The notes beneath the pieces are model-generated. The model was given only the letters and a program-made list of their open reading frames with translations, searched no databases and was not told the DNA's origin. Positions 32,929-41,279 of a stretch of 64,000 nucleotides of DNA are shown in pieces. Within the stretch, counting starts at the first letter, position 1; the number at the start of each line of letters is the position of its first letter. The DNA comes from Streptomyces sp. NBC_00358 (GTDB lineage: Bacteria > Actinomycetota > Actinomycetes > Streptomycetales > Streptomycetaceae), in NCBI RefSeq assembly GCF_036099295.1, contig NZ_CP107976.1:8432001-8496000 (forward strand), given 5' to 3'. Both the position numbers and the translations under genes were made by a program.

Positions 32929-33777
32929 ATGACGAGCCCCGACTTCCGTCCCACGCATGTCGTGCCGCAGGACGGGCTGCCCGCCTGGGAGTCGCCTGAC
33001 CCGTCCCGGCCCACCGCACCCCTCGACGCGCTGCTGCCGGTCGAGCTCGTCGACCGGCTCGGGGACTGGGGGCGGGTGGTCTGCGCGAACGGCTGGTCGG
33101 CCTGGGTCGACGGCCGCCTGCTGGTCGCCGTACCGCAGGTACCGCCCGCGGCGACCCGGCCGCTCGCCCGCACGGCCGATCCGCGCCCGCTGCTGGCCCG
33201 GGTCGAGGAGGCGCTCACGGACTACCGGAAGGCGGCCGAGGGACTGGCCTCCGGGGAACTGGAGGCGGAGACCTTCCGGGCCCGGACGCAGGGCAGCCGG
33301 ATCGGCGTGGTCGTCGACGGCGAGTCGCTGTGGCTGTACGACGGGGAGCACGAGCGGTGGGTGTACTGCGACGGGACACGGCTGAGCACCTTCGCGGCCG
33401 ACCGCGCCCCCGCGACCGCGCGACCGGTGACGGCTCGGCAGCCCCGGGAGCCCGGCCGGGCGCGGGACCAGGACAGTGCCCGGGACCAGGACAGCGCCCG
33501 GGACCCCGAGCCGGGCCGTGGCCAGGACCGCGATCAAGACCGGGACCGGGAGCGACAGGGGCAGGACCAGGAGCGGGATCAGGGACGGGGCCGGGAGCAG
33601 GACCCGGACCGGGGCCAAGGGCCGAAGCGGGGCCCGGACGAGGAGCGGGAGCCTGCGCCGCGCAAGGCGCACGAGCACGAGGCGGAACCGACGCGGATCG
33701 TGCGGGAACCCGCTCCCGGCGGGCACGAACCCACCCGCCTGGTCACCTTCGAGGGCGACGACCGGGGCGAGGACTGA
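32929..33777 (+). CDS. SH3-like/low-complexity protein, candidate phospho-target
   Basis: 282 aa, 6 bp after the ABC gene. Residues 1-160 are globular: LVELVDRLGDWGRVVCANGW (as read around 40-58), then a helical segment EEALTDYRKAAEGLASGELE and RIGVVVDGESLWLYDGEHER. Residues ~170-245 are a low-complexity run of Arg/Asp/Gln/Glu repeats. The C-terminus carries two similar Thr motifs, PTRIVREP and PTRLVTFEG, that look like kinase sites or FHA ligands. I infer a partner linking the kinase to the FHA-ABC exporter; the family is not recognised. Confidence 0.65.
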   Translation: MTSPDFRPTHVVPQDGLPAWESPDPSRPTAPLDALLPVELVDRLGDWGRVVCANGWSAWVDGRLLVAVPQVPPAATRPLARTADPRPLLARVEEALTDYRKAAEGLASGELEAETFRARTQGSRIGVVVDGESLWLYDGEHERWVYCDGTRLSTFAADRAPATARPVTARQPREPGRARDQDSARDQDSARDPEPGRGQDRDQDRDRERQGQDQERDQGRGREQDPDRGQGPKRGPDEEREPAPRKAHEHEAEPTRIVREPAPGGHEPTRLVTFEGDDRGED

Positions 33778-33811
33778 TGGGCGGCGCCGGGCGCGGCCGG
33801 GGTGACGGCTG

Positions 33812-34810
33812 ATGGACGAAGGCTCCGGGCGTGACATGAGCGTGTTCTCGGGGCGGCCCTCCGATCTGATCGGACGGCAGATCGCGGGCTACCGGATCGA
33901 GCGGGAGATCGGCCGCGGCGGGATGGCCGTCGTCTACCAGGCCAAGGACCTGCGCCTGGACCGCACGGTCGCCCTCAAGCTGCTCGCCCCGGAACTCGCC
34001 CGCAACGACACGTTCCGCGGCCGCTTCACCCACGAGTCACGGGTGGCCGCCGCGATCGACCACCCGCACATCGTGCCCGTCTTCGAGGCGGGCGAGACGG
34101 ACGGAGTCCTCTACATCGCCATGCGCTACGTCGCCGGACGCGACCTGCGTCATCTCCTCGACCGCGAGGGGCCGTTGCCGGTCACGGTGGCCGCCAGGAT
34201 CGGCCTGCAGGTCGCCTCCGCGCTCGACGCGGCCCACGATCACGGCCTGGTGCACCGGGACGTGAAACCCGGCAACATCCTGGTCGCCCAGGGCACCGAC
34301 AGCGACCACCCCGAGCACGTCTATCTGACCGACTTCGGGCTGACCAAGAAGTCCCTGTCGCTGACCGGGTTCACCAGCGTCGGACAGTTCGTCGGCACCC
34401 TCGACTACGTGGCACCCGAGCAGATCTCGGGAAAGCCGGTCGACGGACGCTGCGACGTCTACAGCCTCGGCTGTGTCGTCTACGAGACGATGGCGGGCAA
34501 GCCGCCCTTCCAGCGCGACGACGACATGGCCCTGCTGTGGGCCCACCAGTACGACCAGCCACCTGCCCTGACCACCAAGCGCCCCGACATCCCGGACGCG
34601 GTCGACGCCGTCCTCGCGAAGGCGCTGGCCAAGAGTCCCGACGACCGGTACGACTCGTGCCTGGCGTTCGTCAGCGCTCTGCGGATCGCCGCACGCGGTC
34701 CGGTGACCGGAGGGGGCGCGGGGTCGCGGGCGGACGCCGAGGCCGCACCGGGTCACCCCGGTCCGCCGCCGAAGCCGCCGGAATGGGCCGGGCCGGTGTT
34801 CCGGAGCTGA
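33812..34810 (+). CDS. Ser/Thr protein kinase (PknB-type, cytoplasmic)
   Basis: 332 aa. Kinase domain about 22-285: G-loop IGRGGMAVVYQAKD, VALKLL with catalytic Lys, YVAGRDLRHLL hinge, HRD motif LVHRDVKPGNI, metal motif YLTDFGLTK, activation loop with SVGQFVGTLDYVAPEQ, and DVYSLGCVVYETM. The C-terminal ~45 residues are Gly/Pro-rich with no transmembrane helix or PASTA repeats, so it is soluble. The ATG at 33812 or 33836 (MSVFSG) can start it. It closes an operon with the FHA-ABC exporter and the low-complexity protein. Confidence 0.92.
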   Translation: MDEGSGRDMSVFSGRPSDLIGRQIAGYRIEREIGRGGMAVVYQAKDLRLDRTVALKLLAPELARNDTFRGRFTHESRVAAAIDHPHIVPVFEAGETDGVLYIAMRYVAGRDLRHLLDREGPLPVTVAARIGLQVASALDAAHDHGLVHRDVKPGNILVAQGTDSDHPEHVYLTDFGLTKKSLSLTGFTSVGQFVGTLDYVAPEQISGKPVDGRCDVYSLGCVVYETMAGKPPFQRDDDMALLWAHQYDQPPALTTKRPDIPDAVDAVLAKALAKSPDDRYDSCLAFVSALRIAARGPVTGGGAGSRADAEAAPGHPGPPPKPPEWAGPVFRS

Positions 34811-34884
34811 CGCGGCCGCCGGCAGGTCCGTCCGCCCCGGTGTCCACGGGGGAGCCCTCCGCGGGGACCGGCACCCGGCCGGTG

Positions 34885-36180
34885 TCAGCCGGCCGACCCG
34901 ACCTCGCCCCGGCGTCGGACGCCCTTCGCGAGCAGCGCGCCGAGGAGACCGGTGACCAGTCCCCACAGCACGGCGAAGCCGAGGGCACCCCACACCTGGG
35001 GCTTCAGGAAGATCTCCCCCTTCAGGCCGCCGTCGATGTCACCGAGACCGAGGATCGACAGGCCGTAGTGCGCCGAGATCCGGCCGAGCAGACAGATCAT
35101 GAGGACCGTGAGTGCCAGCGCGAGCGCCATGCGCAGGGCGTGCTGCCAGGCGCGAACCCGGGCCGGTGAGCGGGCCGCCATCAGGAACGCGGCCCCGAGC
35201 AGCAGGACGGCGTCGATGACCACCAGCCACCAGATCCTGCCGTCGTAGTCGGAGAGCGTGCGGAGATTGACCGCGGAGATGTCCGGAGTGCGCAGCACCT
35301 CGTCCAGCAGGTGCGGCATCGGCAGCCCGAACGGCCCGTCGACCCGGCCGTTCCAGGTGGCGCCGAGCCCGATCGTGAAGGCGAGCCAGACGACATTGGG
35401 CAGACCGAGGAGCATCACGGCGAACGTCTCGGCCGCGTGGCCGCGGGTCGCCGCCACCACCAGTCCGATCACCGCGCCGATGCCGACGCAGGTGAGCAGC
35501 AGGAGCACCATGGCGTACGCGGCCGGTCGTACCGACTCCTGGAAGCGCAGCAGCCGGGCCGGGAGCGGCGCGCCCCGGGCGACCAGCAGCGCGATCACGA
35601 GAACCCCCACGAGCCACAGCACTCCGAAGACCAGGGTCTGCGCCATGTCGGCCTTGAATCCCACCTCGGGCGTTGCGCCGAACAGGTCTCCGATGGCGCC
35701 GATGGTGCCGTTCCCGAGATCGACCTGGAAGGTCTGGCGGGCCGCGAGCGCCAGCCCGATCAGGACGAGCACCCACAGGACGGCGATCCGTCCGGCCCAG
35801 CCGGCCAGTTCCCTCGCCCCGGCGACCGCGCGATGCCGCAGCGGCCGGAGGAATCCCGCTCCGAGGACGAGTGCCCCGGCCAGGGTCACGGACAGCGGGA
35901 TCACGGTCAGCCCGGCCTTGGTCTCGGCGATCGCGCCCGCGTCGCCCGTGAACTCGACGGTGCCGCCGACGGCCGTCACGAGGGTGGCCGCGACCACCCG
36001 CGGGTAGGCGTTGTCGGGGAGGTCGGTGGCGCCGGACGCCCAGAGTCCGAGAGCCGCGACCACCCCCATGACGACCAGCCCGGCCAGGACCGCCACCAGG
36101 GCCTGGACCCAGCCGTGACGGGCGGCCGCACGGGCACCGCTGTGGTCGGCCGGAGCGGCGGACGGTGTCTGTGGACTCAC
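34885..36180 (-). CDS. Streptophobe-family multi-pass membrane protein
   Basis: 431 aa with about 10 transmembrane helices. N-terminal helix WVQALVAVLAGLVVMGVVAA, later PLSVTLAGALVLGAGFLRPL, an aromatic/Gly loop GLPNVVWLAFTIGLGATWNG, and a last helix WGALGFAVLWGLVTGLLGAL. The pattern matches the Streptomyces-restricted streptophobe family, of unknown function, often near FHA/kinase genes. It is convergent with the kinase gene (74 bp) and divergent from the DUF6777-like gene. Confidence 0.8.
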   Translation of the reverse strand: MSPQTPSAAPADHSGARAAARHGWVQALVAVLAGLVVMGVVAALGLWASGATDLPDNAYPRVVAATLVTAVGGTVEFTGDAGAIAETKAGLTVIPLSVTLAGALVLGAGFLRPLRHRAVAGARELAGWAGRIAVLWVLVLIGLALAARQTFQVDLGNGTIGAIGDLFGATPEVGFKADMAQTLVFGVLWLVGVLVIALLVARGAPLPARLLRFQESVRPAAYAMVLLLLTCVGIGAVIGLVVAATRGHAAETFAVMLLGLPNVVWLAFTIGLGATWNGRVDGPFGLPMPHLLDEVLRTPDISAVNLRTLSDYDGRIWWLVVIDAVLLLGAAFLMAARSPARVRAWQHALRMALALALTVLMICLLGRISAHYGLSILGLGDIDGGLKGEIFLKPQVWGALGFAVLWGLVTGLLGALLAKGVRRRGEVGSAG

Positions 36181-36342
36181 GCTGCCACGCTAAGCAGCAC
36201 CGACACCGTCCGCCCCTCGGGAGGGCCGACCGCGTCGGCTTGCGGGCATTGCCGGACCGGAGCACACAATGGGGTCGTTGTGTAAGAAAACGGCGCAAAG
36301 AACCCTCGCGCCACGACATCCCTCCATCGGGAAGAAGAGCTC

Positions 36343-37650
36343 GTGAGCGCCGAACCGCCGTCCTCCGGCCGACCCACCGGACCGCCCTCGGGCCCCCTGT
36401 CGGGCCCGACGCAGCCGAGCCCGACCCAGCCCGTCGACCGTCCGCCGGCCGGACCGCCCAGCGGCGCGTCCGGCGCGGGAAGCGGAGCCGGTGGCACGGG
36501 CGGCGGATCGGGGGACGGCGGTGGCACGGGCGGCGGTGGCGCGGGCGGTCCCTCCGGGCCCGGCGGTGGAGCCACCGGGCCGGGAGCGCCGGGCGGCGGA
36601 CCCGATCGGCCCTGGTGGCGGTCGGCGCCGCGGGTCGCGCTGATCACCGGTGTGGTCGCGGCGGCGGTGATCCTGGGTCTGGTCTTCACCAACAGCGGCG
36701 GCGGGACCAAGAACGCCGGCAGTGAGGTCTTCCTGCAGTCCGCGGACAAGACGGGGCCCGACCCGTTCACCGAGTCGACCGCCAACGACAGCTCCACCGC
36801 GCCCCAGACCCCCGCGACCCCGGCCCAGTCGGCGCCGGCCAACGCGACACGCGCCGTGAGCGGCAACGCGCCCGGCCTCTACGGCGGTACCCGCAACGTC
36901 TCCAGCTGCGATGTGGAGAAGCAGATCACCGCGCTCCAGGCGGACCCGGCGAAGAACAAGGCGTTCGCCTCGGTGCAAGGCATCCAGCCGACCGCGGTGC
37001 CCGCGTATCTGCGCTCGCTGACCCCCGTACAACTGCGCATGGACACCCGTGTCACCAACCACGGATACCGCAACGGCGCCCCCACCAGCTACCAGGCCGT
37101 CCTGCAGACCGGCACCGCCGTCCTGGTGGACGCCCGCGGTGTGCCCCGGGTTCGCTGCGCGTGCGGCAACCCGCTGCTCGCGCCCGTCCCGCAGACGGGC
37201 ACACCCAAGCCGACGGGCGACTCGTGGCCGTCGTACCGCTCGCAGAACGTCGTGGTCGTCGCACCCTCGACGACGATCATCAATGTGTTCGTCATCTTCG
37301 ACCCGGACAACAACGAGTGGATCGCCCGGCACCGGGGCGACAACGTGCACCACGACAAGAAGACCCACCCCCCGGTGAACCCCTCGCCGTCGGTCAGCGT
37401 CTCGGGCTCCGCCTCGCCGTGCTCCTCGCCCGGCACTCCGTGCCCGTCGACCTCGTCGTCCGGGAGTTCCTCGCCCTCGTCGTCGTCCTCCTCCGAACCG
37501 TCCTCCTCGTCGCCGTCCTCGGCGGAGCCGCAGACCCCGTCGAGTGAGCCCCCGTCGACCGCGACGGAGTCGGCCCCGGAGTCAGGTTCGGCTCCCGCGT
37601 CCGGTTCGGCTCCGGAGTCAGGTTCGGCTCCCGCCGATCTGACGACGTAG
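36343..37650 (+). CDS. DUF6777-like membrane-anchored protein
   Basis: 435 aa from GTG 36343. A Pro/Gly-rich cytoplasmic N-terminus (~90 residues) precedes one transmembrane helix (VALITGVVAAAVILGLVFTN). An extracytoplasmic domain of ~230 residues follows, beginning GSEVFLQSADKTGPDPFTES, with NAPGLYGGTRNVSSCDVEKQ and paired Cys (CACGNPLL). The last ~100 residues are a Ser/Pro tail (SSSSEPSSSSPSS) typical of cell-wall-spanning stalks. The domain resembles actinobacterial DUF6777; role is unknown. Confidence 0.65.
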   Translation: MSAEPPSSGRPTGPPSGPLSGPTQPSPTQPVDRPPAGPPSGASGAGSGAGGTGGGSGDGGGTGGGGAGGPSGPGGGATGPGAPGGGPDRPWWRSAPRVALITGVVAAAVILGLVFTNSGGGTKNAGSEVFLQSADKTGPDPFTESTANDSSTAPQTPATPAQSAPANATRAVSGNAPGLYGGTRNVSSCDVEKQITALQADPAKNKAFASVQGIQPTAVPAYLRSLTPVQLRMDTRVTNHGYRNGAPTSYQAVLQTGTAVLVDARGVPRVRCACGNPLLAPVPQTGTPKPTGDSWPSYRSQNVVVVAPSTTIINVFVIFDPDNNEWIARHRGDNVHHDKKTHPPVNPSPSVSVSGSASPCSSPGTPCPSTSSSGSSSPSSSSSSEPSSSSPSSAEPQTPSSEPPSTATESAPESGSAPASGSAPESGSAPADLTT

Positions 37651-37768
37651 CCGGCGGCCCTGTCCCCGCGCCGTCACCTCCTCCGCGTGAGCAACGGCGT
37701 TCCGCCGATTCACCGAGAGCGGAACGCCGGTCCCTTCCCGTACGGCCCGGCGCTCCTAGGCTGAAGAG

Positions 37769-38299
37769 GTGAGCAACCACACGCCGAACGAAGCCCGCGT
37801 CATTGCCCTGCGCCCGGTGACGGCACCGGAGGGTTCCCGGACCCGCCCGGTGGCACCGGAGCGCTCCCGGACTCCGGCGGACGCCGACACCCCGGCTCGG
37901 TCAGCACGGCCGCCGGTCCTCGCGCCGCGCCCGGGGACGGCGACTCCCGCCGCCCCCGTCGGCAAGGAGCCGTTGTGGCGTGACCTCGTCGGCGATGTCC
38001 TGCGCCGCGAGCGGCTGGCCCAGGAGCGCACGCTCAAGGACGTGGCCGACGCGGCCCGCATCTCCATGCCCTACCTCTCCGAGGTGGAGCGCGGCCGCAA
38101 GGAGGCCTCCTCCGAAGTCCTCGCGGCCGCCGCGCGCGCCCTGGGCCTCGGCCTCACCGAACTCCTGTCGCTGGCCCAGCGGGAGCTGACCCGGCACTCC
38201 CGGACCGTGTCCGGCCGGCGCCGCTCCGGCTCGACCTCGACCCAGACCCCGGCCTCGACCACTGTCTCGCGGTACGACGGCATGTGCCTGGCCGCCTGA
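37769..38299 (+). CDS. popR: PopR-type XRE regulator of clpP3-clpP4
   Basis: 176 aa. A disordered N-terminus (~65 residues) precedes the HTH LVGDVLRRERLAQERTLKDV, then ADAARISMPYLSEVERGRKE and ASSEVLAAAARALGLGLTEL. This is the ClgR/PopR type. In Streptomyces lividans PopR activates the clpP3 clpP4 operon and is itself degraded in a ClpP1P2-dependent way through C-terminal alanines. This protein ends GMCLAA, an ssrA-like tail. It is convergent with clpP3-clpP4 and a matching operator lies before clpP3. Assignment rests on HTH type, tail and neighbours together. Confidence 0.9.
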   Translation: MSNHTPNEARVIALRPVTAPEGSRTRPVAPERSRTPADADTPARSARPPVLAPRPGTATPAAPVGKEPLWRDLVGDVLRRERLAQERTLKDVADAARISMPYLSEVERGRKEASSEVLAAAARALGLGLTELLSLAQRELTRHSRTVSGRRRSGSTSTQTPASTTVSRYDGMCLAA

Positions 38300-38325
38300 C
38301 GCCCGCGCGCCAGGGGTGGTTCGGG

Positions 38326-38928
38326 TCAGGGCACGGCCAGCCGTCGGCTCAGGATCTCGTCCGCGAGCCCGTACGACACCGCCTCCCGCGCCGTGAAGAT
38401 CTTGTCGCGGTCCATGTCCGCGCGCAGGGTGGCGATGTCGTGGCCGGTGTGCCGGGAGAGGACCTCCTCGACCTGCGAGCGGATACGCAGCATCTCCTTG
38501 GCCTGGAGGCTGAGGTCGGACACCGTGCCCTGATGTCCGCCGCTGGCGGGCTGGCCGAGCAGCACGCGCGCGTGCTCCAGGACGAACCGCCGTCCGGGAT
38601 CGCCCCCGGCAAGCAGCACCGCGGCCGTGGAGGCGGCCTGCCCGACGCAGAACGTGGAGATCGGCGCCTGCACGAAGGTCATCGTGTCGTAGATCGCCAT
38701 CAGCGAAGTGAACGAGCCCCCGGGCGAGTTGATGTAGATCGCGATCTCGCTCTCCGGGCTCGACGACTCCAGGTGGAGGAGTTGCGCGATGACGACGTTG
38801 GCGACGCCGTCGTCGATCTCCGTGCCGAGAAAGATGATCCGCTCGGAGAGGAGCCGGCTGAAGACGTCGTACGACCGCTCGCCCTGCGGGGTCCGCTCGA
38901 CGACGTTCGGAATCGTGTACGTACCCAT
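38326..38928 (-). CDS. clpP4: ClpP4-type protease subunit lacking the catalytic His
   Basis: 200 aa. It has the ClpP fold with YINSPGGSFTSLMAIYDTM and FCVGQAASTAAVLLAG (catalytic Ser retained). Where active ClpPs read R(I/V)xxHQP, this one reads RVLLGQPASGG: the catalytic His is Gly. The late segment with the Asp (DMDRDKIFTAREA) is present. It should be inactive as a Ser-His-Asp protease unless a neighbouring residue substitutes, recalling ClpR subunits. It is coupled to clpP3 (TGA, one base, ATG) and likely forms a hetero-oligomer with it. Confidence 0.9.
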   Translation of the reverse strand: MGTYTIPNVVERTPQGERSYDVFSRLLSERIIFLGTEIDDGVANVVIAQLLHLESSSPESEIAIYINSPGGSFTSLMAIYDTMTFVQAPISTFCVGQAASTAAVLLAGGDPGRRFVLEHARVLLGQPASGGHQGTVSDLSLQAKEMLRIRSQVEEVLSRHTGHDIATLRADMDRDKIFTAREAVSYGLADEILSRRLAVP

Positions 38929-38929
38929 G

Positions 38930-39583
38930 TCAGAGCCCCATCCGTCGCCGTGACGCGGCCGGGCGGACATCGTCGAGCGACTCCACGACCCGGTCCACCA
39001 TGCCGTATTCCTTGGCCTGTTCGGCCGTGAACCAGCGGTCGCGGTCGCCGTCCCTGGAGACCGTCTCCTCGGTCTGGCCGGTGTGCTCCGCGGTGATCCG
39101 TTCGATGGCCCGCTTGGTGAACTCGTGGTTCTGGGCCTGGATCTCGATGTCGGCGGTGGTGCCGCCGATGCCCGCGGAGGGCTGGTGCATCATGATCCGC
39201 GCGTTCGGCAGCGCGAACCGCTTGCCGCGCGTCCCCACGCTGAGCAGGAACTGCCCCATGCTCGCCGCGAATCCCATCGCGAGTGTGGACACGTCGTTGG
39301 GGATCAGCCGCATGGTGTCGTAGATGGCGAGTCCCGCGGTCACCGATCCGCCCGGACTGTTGATGTACAGGCTGATGTCGGTGCGCGCGTCCTCGGCGGA
39401 CAGCAGGAGCAGTTGGGCGCAGACCCGGTTCGCGGAGACCTCGTCGACCTGGGTGCCGAGGAAGACGATCCGCTGGGCGAGCAACTGCGCGGCCAGATGG
39501 TCGTCGAAGCGGGTCGCGGGGGTGTCGCCCTCCTCGGCCCGCGCCGCGCGGGCCGGATACCGGCCGGTGATGAGGGGAGTCAT
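38930..39583 (-). CDS. clpP3: ClpP3-type ATP-dependent Clp protease proteolytic subunit
   Basis: 217 aa from ATG 39583 with GGAGG at good spacing; the open frame upstream is spurious. All triad elements are seen: YINSPGGSVTAGLAIYDTM, MGFAASMGQFLLSVG (Ser), RIMMHQPSAGIGG (His) and DGDRDRWFTAEQAKEYG (Asp region). With ClpP4 it forms the stress-inducible second ClpP set of Streptomyces, working with ClpX/ClpC ATPases in the cytoplasm. It is regulated by PopR through the palindrome at 39662-39676. Confidence 0.93.
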   Translation of the reverse strand: MTPLITGRYPARAARAEEGDTPATRFDDHLAAQLLAQRIVFLGTQVDEVSANRVCAQLLLLSAEDARTDISLYINSPGGSVTAGLAIYDTMRLIPNDVSTLAMGFAASMGQFLLSVGTRGKRFALPNARIMMHQPSAGIGGTTADIEIQAQNHEFTKRAIERITAEHTGQTEETVSRDGDRDRWFTAEQAKEYGMVDRVVESLDDVRPAASRRRMGL

Positions 39584-39661
39584 GGTTCCTCCTGGTCGTG
39601 ACGCGGCGGGTTTCGCCGCTGACTCCACTCTCGGTCCGCCGACGGCGCCGCTCCGGCTTTC

Positions 39662-39691
39662 TCTGCCCGGGGCAGATTCGCTGTCGGCAGA
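39662..39691. promoter_or_regulatory. PopR operator upstream of clpP3
   Basis: TCTGCC-CGG-GGCAGA (39662-39676) is a perfect palindrome, followed after 5 nt by a second half-site TGTCGGCAGA. It lies ~79 bp before the clpP3 ATG. A TCTGCC-N3-GGCAGA motif is what I recall for PopR of S. lividans. Confidence 0.8.
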
Positions 39692-39855
39692 GCGGAACGG
39701 CTCGCCGTCCGACGCCGTCCCCGGGGCGGTCCCGCGGATGCTCGCCACGCCTGTGACGCGCGCCCGTGACGCGCGCCCCGGACGAGCTGCGCTCCGGCGG
39801 GGACCGCCCCCTCCGCCCGCTTCGAGACGGCCGGGTGCGGAGTGGGGTCCGCCGC

Positions 39856-41055
39856 TCACCCGGCCGGGCCGACGAGTTGGCGGAAGAACGCCCGGATGTC
39901 CGCGACCAGCAGATCCGGTTCCTCCATCGCGGCGAAGTGCCCGCCCCGGTCGAACTCGGTCCAGCGGACGATGGTGTCGGTGCGCTGCGCGACATGGCGC
40001 AGCGCGACGAAGTTCTCCCGCGGAAACACGGCGAGCGCGGTCGGCACGGTCGACGGTCCGGGCGGTGTGCCCCAATAGGCCGCGTGGGCACGCTCGTAGT
40101 AGATCCGCGCGGACGAACCGGCCGTGCCGGTCAGCCAGTACAGCATGACGTTCGTGAGCAGCAGATCCCTGTCGACGGCTTCCTCGGGACGGTCTTCCGA
40201 GTCCGTCCACTGCCGGAACTTCTCGGCGATCCAGGCGAGTTGACCCACCGGCGAGTCGGTGAGGGCGTAGGCGAGCGTCTGCGGCCGGGTGGCCTGGAGC
40301 GCGGCGTATCCGGCTTCCTCGCGGTTCCATTCCTGGCCGCGCCGCCAGGAGACGAGGGTGCGCTCGCGCTCGTCCGGGGTCAGCGCGGCGAGTTCCTCGG
40401 CGGTCGGTTCGGTGACGGCGGACGAACCCGGCAGGAGGTTGAGGTGGACGCCGGTCACCCGGTCGGGGTAGGCGCGGCCCAGTTCGCGGGAGACGGCCCC
40501 GCCCCAGTCGCCGCCCTGTGCGCCGTAGCGCCGGTATCCGAGGCGTTCCATCAGCTCGGCGAAGGCTGCGGCCACACGGGTGAACTCCCATCCGGTGTCC
40601 CGCGTCGGCCCCGAGAGCCCGAATCCGGGAATGCTCGGCACGACCAGGTGAAAGGCGTCGGCGGGATCGCCGCCGTGCGCGCGTGGATCGGTCAACGGCC
40701 CGACGACATCGGTGAACTCGACGATCGACCCGGGCCAGCCGTGCGTGATGATCAGCGGGGTCGCTCCGGGTTCGGGTGAGCGGATGTGCGCGAAGTGCAG
40801 TCGCGCGCCGTCGATCTCGGTGGTGAACTGCGGCCACGCGTTCAGGCGTTCCTCGGCCGCGCGCCAGTCGTAGACATGCCGCCAGTACCGTACGAGCTCC
40901 TTGAGGTAGTCCTTCGGGACTCCGTAGGCCCAGCCCACTCCGGGCAGTTCGTCCGGCCAGCGGGTGTGGTCGAGACGTCGGCGCAGGTCGTCGAGGTCGC
41001 TCTGCGGGAAGCCGATACGGAAGGGGTGGATGCCCCGGGGGCCGGTGGAGGTCAT
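39856..41055 (-). CDS. Epoxide hydrolase family protein
   Basis: 399 aa. The N-terminal EHN domain (FRIGFPQSDLDDLRRRLDHT, RWPDELPGVGWAYGV) is typical of microsomal-type epoxide hydrolases. Catalytic elements: oxyanion HGWPGS, nucleophile Asp in GAQGGDWGG, lid Tyr residues in IYYERAH, Glu in the VFPRENF region and His in DRGGHFAAMEEP. It hydrolyses epoxides to diols; actinomycete members detoxify or tailor natural products. It is alone between the clpP3 promoter and a VOC gene. Confidence 0.9.
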   Translation of the reverse strand: MTSTGPRGIHPFRIGFPQSDLDDLRRRLDHTRWPDELPGVGWAYGVPKDYLKELVRYWRHVYDWRAAEERLNAWPQFTTEIDGARLHFAHIRSPEPGATPLIITHGWPGSIVEFTDVVGPLTDPRAHGGDPADAFHLVVPSIPGFGLSGPTRDTGWEFTRVAAAFAELMERLGYRRYGAQGGDWGGAVSRELGRAYPDRVTGVHLNLLPGSSAVTEPTAEELAALTPDERERTLVSWRRGQEWNREEAGYAALQATRPQTLAYALTDSPVGQLAWIAEKFRQWTDSEDRPEEAVDRDLLLTNVMLYWLTGTAGSSARIYYERAHAAYWGTPPGPSTVPTALAVFPRENFVALRHVAQRTDTIVRWTEFDRGGHFAAMEEPDLLVADIRAFFRQLVGPAG

Positions 41056-41118
41056 TCCGCGGATGCTAGGTCCGCGCGAGGCGGGACCGACAGGGATTTT
41101 CCCGGCGCCGGAGACGCT

Positions 41119-41199
41119 CCCCAGGTGCCCCAGGTGCCCCAGGTGCCCCAGGTGCCCCAGGTGCCCCAGGTGCCCCAGGTGCCCCAGGTGCCCCAGGTG
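41119..41199. repeat. 9-bp tandem repeat (CCCCAGGTG), nine exact units
   Basis: Nine identical head-to-tail copies lie 64 bp downstream of the epoxide hydrolase start (its promoter side) and 80 bp upstream of the PhnB-like gene. The exactness implies recent expansion. Confidence 0.95.
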
Positions 41200-41279
41200 C
41201 GTGCGCGCGCGACAGATGAGTTTTCGGACCAGGATCAGTCGACAGATGTGACGACGTTTCCCTCTCCGAGGAGGTACGC

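Noticed and set aside
30178..33837. 1219-aa open frame on the minus strand opposite the FHA-ABC operon
   Set aside because: It is antisense to four well-supported genes; the composition (V/G/A/R-rich with no domains) is the usual artefact of long antisense frames in high-GC DNA.
38930..40837. 635-aa continuous frame including clpP3
   Set aside because: ClpP3 alone is ~217 aa with a strong RBS at its ATG; the upstream extension runs through the PopR operator and antisense to the epoxide hydrolase.
41119..41199. Repeat array considered as CRISPR
   Set aside because: Units are 9 bp and directly adjacent with no spacers; no cas genes.
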